A stretch of 64,000 nt of DNA, from assembly GCA_028564705.1 (NCBI GenBank), contig JAPXFQ010001303.1, positions 186,001-250,000 on the forward strand, in the 5' to 3' direction. A model generated the notes under the pieces. That model saw only the letters and a program-made list of their open reading frames with translations, ran no database searches and was not told the DNA's origin. Made by a program: the position numbers and the translations under genes. Positions 46,801 to 56,200 of the stretch are shown here, piece after piece (position 1 is the first letter of the stretch; each line of letters starts with the position of its first letter). The stretch comes from Apricaphanius iberus. Its lineage: Eukaryota; Chordata; Actinopteri; Cyprinodontiformes; Aphaniidae.

Positions 46801-48854
46801 TCAGCCCACTGATACCATTACTTAGTCTCATGGCATGAAATGTAGACACTCTCTACACAGATAAAGATTAAACTCACCTTAGGATGCTGAGTGCCTATGT
46901 CTTGACACATTCAGAAAATAATTGTTGGATAGCTTAAAGGCACCATGGATGATTGTGTATATGAGCGCAACAAACACACTTCCAAATCAATAAGCCTGAG
47001 AGATGGCAACATCAAGACAAAAGTAATGTTTCCCATCCTGATTGAGAACTGCACCATAAATTATTCCCCCTTCATCCAAAAACACATGTGCCGTACAAAA
47101 AAGGGGTACATGAAGTTGACATAATTAAAAGGGTTGAAAGGACGAGGTTCCAAAAAATGCTCTTACTTTCCCAGTAGTTAGAACTGCAGGTGATATTTTT
47201 TTAAAATATGCCAACATTCAACACAAATTAGAAAGCAGTGTAATAGTGATTTTTGTGGGATTAAAAATAACTGTTTTCATTTTTTTTATAAAGTATTAAT
47301 CATTTTATATGTTGCAGAAACCACATGATTTTTATTCAAGTCTATTGCACAAGAAGAATTGCCTACTGGCCCATGTATAATGTCAAAACTGATAACTGAC
47401 AAGGTTTCCATTTTAAAAAATTTGTTCAAAACCCTGGGTTAAATTAAAACAATAAACACGAACTTCTGATTCATTACAAAGAATAATTTGATCAAATCAG
47501 ATTACTATTTTTCTTTTTGTCTCATCTTTCTAAATGTTATAATGTAAATGACTAATAATTAAAACTCAACACTTAATTAAAACAAATGTAACAATCTCAA
47601 ATTGCAAATCATGTACTATGAAGAAACCTACTCAAGCGAATATTACTTCTCGTAAAGTAGGAAGATACAATATAAATAACTAAATGTGTAGAATACCTGC
47701 AAAACAAACTGATTAAACAGGAAACGAAAGCAGTAGGTTCTTTATCTATAAAACACAGCATTTGCAAATAATCTGTAATCTCTGAAAAACTAATGCCGAT
47801 TTTAAATTAATGTATATGAAGCCTTTTTTGACTGGGTAAGATAACTAATTTACTGTGTCAGCTAAACTAGCTTCAGTCTTTAATCATGATAGACAGGTGG
47901 ATGTTTAACCCTGTAGCCTCTTTAAGAACCTCCGCTATTCATGTTAACCTGAAGGAGAAATATAGCCTGATGAATGTTAACCTAATAAGGACGAGGATTT
48001 AAATCAGTTTCAGATGTACATAAGTTTAAACTATAGTCAAAAATTGTTGGCAAAAAGTTGCAGAACTAAGTACGAATAGAAGACTGTCTCCCTACTTTTT
48101 GAGTGTGCAAATTAATTTCAAGCCAGATCAAACCACCTATCAACTCAATAAGCCTGCGTACAACAAACAATTACAAGATGTTTTCTATTCCTTTCCTCGA
48201 GGATCAAATTCTTGATTTAGTTTCATTTGTTGGCATGAGATGGTTTGACATTTATCACAGATAAAGCATAGTAAATATTGAGTAGGCAGGCAGGAGATTA
48301 GTCGTGGTTTGATAAGACAACTGCACATGGACACATTGGCTTTGACAGTGTTTGTGCTGGCAGACTTGTGGATTAGTGACAGGGAACATTTTTCACTAAC
48401 TCATAAAATAAATATTATACAGCTCCCTCCGTATTTATTGGGAACCCAGAAAAAAATGTGTAAAAAGCCTCAGATCAATCAGTTCATCTTTTTTAGAGCA
48501 GCAAAACCTCAAGCTGATTTTTTTGAGAATACAACCTTTTAATTAAGCCCATTTATTCAGTGGCCAAATAATCCAATATCAAGGTACACTTGTTTGTATA
48601 GCTCTGGGTACCTGCAATTGTGTGTTAAAAATGTATACACAAGTATAAAAAAATAATCAGTACAAAATACATTTACACACACACAATTTCTATACACCAC
48701 CTTAAAACTATGATTTCAAAACGGCTCCTACGAATATAAATCGTTAAATACGTGTGAAACAATAGCCTGATACAAACAGACAAAAACACATACGTGTGCA
48801 TACAAGGCAGACATACAAGTGCATGAGGGGTTTTGAGACTCATTTCATGCTTCC
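46801..48854. other. Intronic DNA, nothing recognised
   Basis: AT-rich; the frame at 48309-48542 has no supporting signal. Confidence 0.45.
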
Positions 48855-48861
48855 AGATTTG

Positions 48862-49136
48862 TGCGAACACAGAGGCAAGCTGCCGGACACTGGCGTCACC
48901 GGGCGTTCTTACTACCCCTAGTAGTCCATTGCAGTCCATTGCAATATATAGGGAGACCATTTAACTAACACTCACCATTCCGGGCAGAGGGAGGAAGCTG
49001 GAGTACCTGGAGGTAACTCATGCATGCACAGGGAGAACATGAAAACTCCATGCATAAAGAACCGAGGCCATGGTTTGGAGCCAAGGTCTTTCTTACTCTA
49101 AGTAACAGTGCTACCAACTGTGGCAATGTGCAGCCC
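48862..49136 (-). mobile_element. tRNA-derived SINE, diverged copy
   Basis: On the minus strand the head GGGCTGCACATTGCCACAG is followed by the tRNA-like region, CATGTTCTCCCTGTGCATG and CCAGCTTCCTCCC. The 3' part (GGGGTAGTAAGAACGCCCGG, CGGCAGCTTGCCTCTGTG) differs from the GGAT-tailed copies and resembles the body of the second SINE family. AGATTTG stands on both sides (48855-48861 and 49137-49143), a possible short target duplication. Confidence 0.7.
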
Positions 49137-50090
49137 AGATTTGACAAGTCCATATATTTAAATGTCTCATCTATTTTCAGTGTAGAATCATCCAGTTTCA
49201 GGTTTGATCACTCAAAAATATTTTATATATTAAAACCACCTAAATAAAATAAAGTCTTATCTAAATGAAAACTGCATTATGGTCCTTTATGGTAGAGATG
49301 ATTGTCGCTAATGGTTTGCCAGTTTTTTGTCTTGTCTGTCACTGCTTATTTATTCAAGTGAGTATACAAGGATTTAAAACTGATGGGGGTTCTTCAAGTG
49401 AAGTTAGCTGGCATGTTGAACTTTGTGAGGAGACTGTAAACACAATGGGGCAAGAACCAAATATTAAGGCATTTCAATATTGTATAAATCTTGCCAAGAG
49501 ATCTCATCACAGCCCTACCTTTGGAAGAGAAACAACCCCACAGCAACACAAATCCTTTAGCATAGCTAACAGCAGAAAATAGCTGGTGTTCTAAAATTTC
49601 GTTTTTTAACCCCAGATCTACAAGGTGTGCTTGGAGCCATAAAGCCTCATTTGGCTCTCCTTTTACCATAGCACTAGTAACCAGTTAAAGTCCTAGTGGA
49701 CTTGAATAAAGGACATATATTTACATTTGTAATGGTAGGAAATAAAAGGCTTTTTCTGGCATAATACCTACAAAATCAGTTGGCAACAATTTACTTTACT
49801 GATTTTGCCTTCCTCAGCATTCTTAGGGCCAAGTTGTCCGTTATGTTCCTGCAATAGAAGATACATTTATCTTAATGCCATTTGCATATCTTTTTTCTCC
49901 AGATGCCACTTTTCATGATGAGAGTTCTGACTCAAAATGAGTTCCATTGCCTTCCATATCCATGACAATAATTGCTATTACATTTGGGGCACATTCACCG
50001 GTCTGCACAATCGCAATACTGGTATACTATGACAAGAATCTCACAAGTAGGAAAGTGCATTAGCTTGAAGTAGTCTATATCAATTTAAAC

Positions 50091-50372
50091 ATCCATCCAT
50101 CCATTATCTATATCGCTTATCCTCAAGGGGTAGTAACAGGGAGGCTGGTGCCTATCACCAGAAGATCAACAGGTCACCAGTCCATCGCAGGGAGACATAG
50201 AGAGAGACAGGACAAACAACCATGCAGGCACACACTTACATCTAATAACAATTTAGATAGACCAGTTAATCTAACAGGGAGAACATGCAAAAAGACCCTG
50301 TGCTGGGATTTGAACTCAGGACCTTCTTGTTGCAATGCAACAGTGCAACCAACTGTGCCACTGTGCAGCCCC
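50091..50372 (-). mobile_element. tRNA-derived SINE with (GGAT)n tail, near full length
   Basis: Minus strand: the head GGGGCTGCACAGTGGCACAG carries an A-box-like TGGCACAGTTGG, then a decayed B box GAGTTCAAATCCC, CATGTTCTCCCTG, GACTGGTGACCTG, GATAAGCGATATAGATAATG and the tail GGATGGATGGATG. This is the most complete GGAT-tailed copy in the window. Frames at 50148-50378 and 50174-50374 lie inside it and are not genes. Confidence 0.85.
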
Positions 50373-50915
50373 ATCTAAGCAACAAATAACCTTGCAGATT
50401 ATGAAAACCGTCCCACAGCTTAACCTAAGTAAAATAGAAGCACCAAAGGGATTGTCTAAACCAGACAGCTGTCACCCCAAAGCACAAGAAAAAGGTGATG
50501 GTACACATAAATAACACACTGGTCAGGCTGACTTGACTGATAACGTGGAAGTGGCATGAGACAGATCGCAAGGCATGTTCAGCTTGGGCGGTTCAGGCTT
50601 TTTCAGTGTGTATGCAAAACCGGCGTCTGTCAGCCATTGGCAGCCACAGCCCTGGAAGTTATGTACAAGGAAGGAAGCGTGAAATTGCAGGCCAAAGGAA
50701 TGTTTGCCAAAACCATACCCACCGACTCGATCTGGATTACTGAACCTTACAAAAGGCGGGGTATAAGTAATTTATTTGTGTTTAGCTACATGAAGAAGGG
50801 ACATCGTGGGGCGTCTGCTTCTCTATTCAAGATACAAAACAGAGCATATTACATGCTGATTTGTGTTGACAGCAATCAGACTGTGCAGTGGTTACCAGCC
50901 AAATAGCCTCAAACT
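50373..50915. other. Sequence left of the palindrome, unrecognised 116-codon frame
   Basis: A plus-strand frame at 50556-50906 is the longest in this part of the window. It shows no known domain, no signal peptide and no splice context. It ends 10 bp before the palindrome. Chance or a relic of an older repeat is the likeliest explanation. Confidence 0.3.
50910..50915. repeat. Left 6-bp flanking direct repeat of the palindrome
   Basis: CAAACT, repeated immediately right of the palindrome at 52095-52100. A probable target-site duplication. Confidence 0.75.
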
Positions 50916-51471
50916 TATGGCGTTATTTATGAGTCTCATTCTTGAGAGAAGAGAGGGCCGTCCTGAGCGCAGACAAATATGTTTTGCAAGCACAAAAGTT
51001 AATGTTTGAGCAGATAATATTTTCACTCAGAGATAAATTTAATCTGAGCAAACAATAACCTATTTTGGGCACACGAAATGCATTTCTGTGTGTGTTCAGA
51101 TCTGTGCAGAGACACGACTAAAATTGCCTCTCGGGTTCACTTCTCTGCTCTCGCTCGGAGCCGCGTCTGTGCTCAATGCTGTCAACGCGCTCGCTCAACA
51201 CGGTGCAATGAAATATTTGTGTCACTATTCCAACCAATCACAAGCCTCGGATAGCGTCATCCTGATTGGCTGCTTCGCAATCACAAGCCTTGGATAACGT
51301 TATGCTGATTGGCTGCTTCGCAGCTTCCTGACAACACTGTAAACGGTGGTTCACAGAGCAGTGCCGCTGATGGGACCTGAAGGCAACAGGAATTCGTCGT
51401 CACTAAATTACGTTTTCGGTTAGTTTTATATTTTCTTAATATTACAAAAAGTATTCATTTATCACCGTCAT
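50916..51471 (+). mobile_element. Left arm of perfect foldback element (556 bp)
   Basis: Starts TATGGCGTTATTTATGAGTC and ends at CACCGTCAT. I compared it over its full length with the reverse complement of 51539-52094 and saw no difference in 556 bases. The arm is rich in CpG (for example CTCGCTCGGAGCCGCGTC near 51151), unlike the AT-rich surroundings. It holds two tandem 43-bp units (51236-51278 and 51279-51321) with CCAATCA and GATTGGCTG motifs resembling NF-Y (CCAAT) sites. The 69-codon frame at 51088-51297 is duplicated in the other arm; it looks non-coding. Confidence 0.93.
51236..51321 (+). repeat. Two tandem 43-bp units with CCAAT/ATTGG motifs in the arm
   Basis: Both units begin AATCACAAGCC and end GATTGGCTGCTTCGC, with five or six differences between them. 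The mirrored pair lies at 51689-51774. Paired CCAAT boxes at short spacing are a common promoter feature, suggesting the arm carries the promoter of the parent transposon. Confidence 0.75.
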
Positions 51472-51538
51472 ATGACGGAATTCCAGGTGATTTGACATCT
51501 TGTTGGCTAATACAGGGAAACTGCCATCGGAACCGGTC
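51472..51538. other. 67-bp spacer (loop) of the palindrome
   Basis: Unique sequence between the arms. The left edge forms a separate 14-bp palindrome with the arm end (CCGTCATATGACGG, 51466-51479). No gene. Confidence 0.9.
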
Positions 51539-52094
51539 ATGACGGTGATAAATGAATACTTTTTGTAATATTAAGAAAATATAAAACTAACCGAAAACGT
51601 AATTTAGTGACGACGAATTCCTGTTGCCTTCAGGTCCCATCAGCGGCACTGCTCTGTGAACCACCGTTTACAGTGTTGTCAGGAAGCTGCGAAGCAGCCA
51701 ATCAGCATAACGTTATCCAAGGCTTGTGATTGCGAAGCAGCCAATCAGGATGACGCTATCCGAGGCTTGTGATTGGTTGGAATAGTGACACAAATATTTC
51801 ATTGCACCGTGTTGAGCGAGCGCGTTGACAGCATTGAGCACAGACGCGGCTCCGAGCGAGAGCAGAGAAGTGAACCCGAGAGGCAATTTTAGTCGTGTCT
51901 CTGCACAGATCTGAACACACACAGAAATGCATTTCGTGTGCCCAAAATAGGTTATTGTTTGCTCAGATTAAATTTATCTCTGAGTGAAAATATTATCTGC
52001 TCAAACATTAACTTTTGTGCTTGCAAAACATATTTGTCTGCGCTCAGGACGGCCCTCTCTTCTCTCAAGAATGAGACTCATAAATAACGCCATA
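51539..52094 (-). mobile_element. Right arm of perfect foldback element (556 bp)
   Basis: Exact reverse complement of 50916-51471, ending CGCCATA at 52094. The minus-strand frame at 51713-51922 is the mirror of 51088-51297. Confidence 0.93.
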
Positions 52095-52100
52095 CAAACT
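52095..52100. repeat. Right 6-bp flanking direct repeat of the palindrome
   Basis: CAAACT, same as 50910-50915. Confidence 0.75.
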
Positions 52101-52573
52101 CAGCCAATTAACAGGGTGCTGAGGCAGGATGCTTTCACTGGCCGAAGAACTATTCTTTTTTTTCTCGTTAAACAACATTCTAGCACTCTGCATGGCATTT
52201 TCTGGCACCAGTCACAAGAGTCTTTGTAACACGTGTCCAAATCACAGACATTGTTGCACATTTTGATTTGGTGCAAAGGTACTCAGCAGACATTCTGAGC
52301 TATGTGATTTATTTTCCACCAGGCTACACAATCATGGAGTTTAGCTGGTTCGAAAATATTCTGCAGCATGGCAACCACCTGAAAACTACAACCATTATAG
52401 TTTACAATAGACAAGACCAGTATAGTACAAGTTACTAAAAGACTTAAAACACTGTACATTATGTTTTTGAATGACACTGCCTGATACCTTGTAATTATTG
52501 TCTTCTGGACTACCACCCAAAGCTCAGGTTAATTAGACAGAGCCATGGGTTGAGCTTGAACACACATGTGTGT

Positions 52574-52599
52574 GTATATGTATATATATATATATATCA

Positions 52600-52696
<97 letters not shown>

Positions 52697-52732
52697 CAAT
52701 ATATATAATATATATCAATATATATAATATAT
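52574..52732. repeat. (AT)n microsatellite, about 160 bp
   Basis: Long AT dinucleotide run with a few CA or AA interruptions. The frames of alternating Tyr and Ile here are by-products of the repeat. Confidence 0.95.
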
Positions 52733-53781
52733 ACAATGAAATATGTATATGTAATGTGATAAGCGATTATCCCAACCATTTTGGTCCATGGGTATTAGCT
52801 GATGAACAATTATAAGTCTCCTACAAGATAAGGGCTGATGAAAATTATTTTAGACCAATTATCTTTAATGGAAAACAGACGGATGTCCAATCAGTTCGAA
52901 CCAAATCACCACATTGCATACATCTAACATTAAAACACTATGCTGGAAATAGAGATATTACACATGGCTGAATGTGAAAAAAAGTAAATTATTAAACAGA
53001 AAAACAAGACAGCAAAAATAATGCTCTATGCAAAATATATTATAGGCTTCATGAGTTACATTTAAGTTCTTTTTAACCACCAACGGTCGCTTTTTTCCCC
53101 CCAGGCACTTAAAAAACAAATCCAGATGTTGTTAAGGTGTGACAAGTCTTTTACGGATTAATCAAAAATTGTCACTAATAAACCACACCATAGCAAACAT
53201 CATAACCAAAACTATCAAGGCATATACAAAAAGAAAACAAGGATCTAACAGAGAAGAACTGAAAACCATGAAAATTATAAAAAAAATCTGTTTTCCCATG
53301 TCCTTATTTTTACCCCCATTTCATACCTCCACAATACCGTTTTGCTCCACATATCCTGCATTTTCAACCTGTAAACAGATAGGTTTTCACCAATGTATAA
53401 ACAGTATTTTTATTAAATTGTGTATTTTCTTATGTTCTATTAATTACAATTTGTTTTATCAAAATCTCAAATCTGATACAAAATTAGATTTAACTATAGA
53501 TTTCTTTGCTTTTTGTTAATTAACAACATTCCCAAAATGGTAGTAGCTTTGAAGTGAGGGGTGAAATAACCAACACTAACTTAACTAAAGATACAAAACA
53601 GCTGTATTTATTACAGCAATGAACAGCTGAGCAAAAGTGATAAAACATGAACAGTCGCTATAAAATTTTGTGTTGTCAAAAAAAATACAAATAAATTATT
53701 AAATGAAAGATTCTGGTACAAATTGCTTCCATCTTTTTTTTCCCAAATACCATGAGTCAATATATACCAGCAAGAGGGAGA
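52733..53781. other. Intronic DNA, nothing recognised
   Basis: The 126-codon plus-strand frame at 53139-53519 is low-complexity and has no splice context or domain. Confidence 0.4.
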
Positions 53782-53789
53782 CTTTCTAT

Positions 53790-54748
53790 TAGGGCTGGAT
53801 AGTATAGAAAAAGAGCACATCGATAAAGGAATAGATATTGATTGATATTGATAATTATCAATAAATATCACAAAATGTAAAATATATATTTTAAGTGCCT
53901 CCCCGGTCATTTTGTTACTCTTCAATGAACTAGTTTTAACTAGTAATTAAATGAATTAATTTTTTAAACAACTTAAGTACATTTTCAAGACAGAAACAAA
54001 TCAAGACTTGAGTAACATCAGTAAATACAAAGAATAGTAATATTATTAACCATTATAATATACATATTTTTAAATTATGTTGGTAATTTGAATTAAAGGC
54101 TAATCTTGATGCTTTTTAATAATTTGAACATTTTCTGACACTATTTAAAAAGAATGGTTTAGTTTGTCAATAAAGCTTATTCAAATTCACTTCAGCTCTT
54201 CAGCTGTTGTTCAGCTGTTGGCTAAAGCTAAGCAACTAGTCATCAGAGTGTAGACAGAGCCCAGAACACTGCAGCCGAGTCACTGAGAGTTGAAGCCGGC
54301 CAACCCTGTTGTGTTTTTTTAAAGCGTTTTTCACTTCTGAGGACAGGGAGCAGAACCAAGGGGACATTTTAAAAGCCACAGATGTTAGCAGCACAACCTG
54401 GGTAAATTGCCTGTGCCTCTCTGAAACAGATTTGCAGCGCGGCGAAGTTACGGCGATGGTTCGCTTAAGGACTATCAAAAAATTCTGTTTCAGCTTTATT
54501 TAATCCTTTTTGTGGTTTGAAAGGAGAGAGGGGTGGCTGACAGAGCTGCGTGGGTAAGCGTTATTCATTCGTTTTGGAGTAATTAACCCAATGGTTGTTG
54601 TATTAAGCTACCAGATGGGCTATAATGAAAAAAATCTGTGGAAACTTTTTTTTTTCTATCGAACTTTTTTATCGACCCCTTGTTTTGTCTATCGCACCAC
54701 ACGTCTATTGATTGATATATACTGCTATCGAATTATCGTCCAGCTCTA
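53790..54748. mobile_element. hAT-type non-autonomous transposon, 959 bp
   Basis: Left end TAGGGCTGGATAGTATAG; right end as reverse complement TAGAGCTGGACGATAATTCG. Flanked by CTTTCTAT (53782-53789) and CTTTGTAT (54749-54756), an 8-bp target duplication with one substitution. Subterminal ATCGATA/TATCGA words recur at both ends. Interior frames (54236-54478, 54309-54503) show no transposase. Confidence 0.8.
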
Positions 54749-54756
54749 CTTTGTAT

Positions 54757-55849
54757 TTGTTTTGACATCTGATGAGTTATATTTGCTCTATAATTTTGTT
54801 TTCAGTTTTTTTCTGAAAAAAAGCTAAATTACATGAATTTATAGCTATGATCTGGTGTAAAAGACATTTTAGATTTTGACAAACATGGAAAGAGGTGATA
54901 TATACTCATTTGTGTCTTACTTTAATTCTTATGCAATCTAGTTTGTTTCTAGTTGCACAGAAAAGCAGCCACTCTTCTTTATGTAAACCCCAGGGACTTT
55001 CATTAATCCTATTTGTGGCTAGTTTAGCAACTATAAAACTAAATATTTCTTAAACAAGCTTGCAGCCTTACAGTGCCTCTTTGAGGCAACAATCGCTGTG
55101 TTCTTTGCTCATATGCATTAATTTGACCACCAGTCGATTTGGAAATGAACAGAGCTAATGTGGTGTATGTACACAGTTCAGCTAGAGAAATCACATAGCA
55201 CACAGAGGGTGCCGAAATGTGGCAGTGAATCAACGGAACGTCATTTACATCTTGCTTATGGCTGTTGTTGTAATTCAACGCGTGTCTGTCAGAACTAGAC
55301 ATAGTTTCTAAATCACAAAGAATACACCCTACAGTAAAGCTGCATGTAGCTCTAAGTGAAGCAGAACCCTGCGCACACACTCACAGCAGCCTCTGCAGCC
55401 ATCAATTCACAGCAGTGAAGCAGTCTGCAGCCTGTGCACCTCTCTCTCTTCCCCTGTACTAGAATTAATTTCTCCCCAGAGCTGATAGGCTACGCTCTAC
55501 TGCAGCCAATCCATATAATTAGGCCTTCAGCAATGTAAACCCTTGGCTCAGACTTCAAGTCCATTTCAATATTAGGTGTAGACATGACAATAGCTTCATC
55601 AAATGTGTGTTTTTCTGTTTTAATTTGATCGATTGCTCTATCAGTCCGTTTATGTGGGTTATCACCAAACATAACTGGTTAATGTTGCAGTCATGTTGCA
55701 CTGTTTTTTTGTTTTGTTGTTGTTGCTAGGGGCACATGTAACCTTGTTAAGATAAACAGAATGCTTTATGTTTCTTGTCTTCCTTTGGGTTTCATGAAGC
55801 ATTTTGTTTCTTATTAATGAATCACTTGCAAGCATTTTAATGGGCATTT
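54757..55849. other. Intronic DNA, nothing recognised
   Basis: No transposon ends. 55060-55400 has moderate GC but no defensible coding sequence; the 113-codon minus frame there (55039-55380) has no domain. Confidence 0.4.
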
Positions 55850-56200
55850 AATAGCGGCAGCTACGAAGACCAAAAAGTCCGCCTCTACTGCTTTCTCCCG
55901 CCCCTTTTCGCAGCCTGGTTATGTAAGTGTTTTTTTTTCTCACTGAGCCAATTATGTAGGGTTTTGACGGCTGATCTCACTCCATATGGCGACAGCTCTG
56001 TTAATCGCCACCTCCAAGAGAACTGCTGCATGACAGCCTGTGTTTCAAAATCACCATAGAAAACGCTGAGGCGTGGAAAGGGGAGGGCAGAAGATGAAAA
56101 GGAAGTGTGTTTCTATGTGCACGATGTGCACGCGTGTGCTTTTGAGGGACAGGAGGCGGGCAGCGAGGAGAAAGGAAAAATTAGCTAGAGAAAACAAAGT
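55850..56200. promoter_or_regulatory. Candidate regulatory stretch, GC-richer and repeat-free (unverified)
   Basis: Contains AGCCAATTATGTAGGG, CACTCCATATGGCGACAGC and TTAATCGCCACCTCC, then the near-palindromic GTGCACGATGTGCACGCGTG. It stands out from the AT-rich intron and has no open frame. A conserved enhancer or an alternative promoter is possible. Confidence 0.3.

Noticed and set aside
50556..50906. 116-codon frame left of the palindrome as a gene
   Set aside because: No known domain, no splice or promoter context, and composition similar to the surrounding intron.
51088..51922. Twin 69-codon frames in the palindrome arms as a duplicated gene
   Set aside because: They are mirror images caused by the inverted arms. 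The frame includes the tandem 43-bp units and has no recognisable domain.
50916..52094. Palindrome as a simple assembly artefact
   Set aside because: The unique 67-bp loop, different flanks and the CAAACT duplication on both sides fit an insertion better. An artefact remains possible until long reads confirm the locus.
52533..52815. Tyr/Ile-rich frames
   Set aside because: Pure translation of the (AT)n microsatellite.
53139..53519. 126-codon plus-strand frame
   Set aside because: Lys/Ile/Asn-rich translation of AT-rich DNA without splice or domain evidence.
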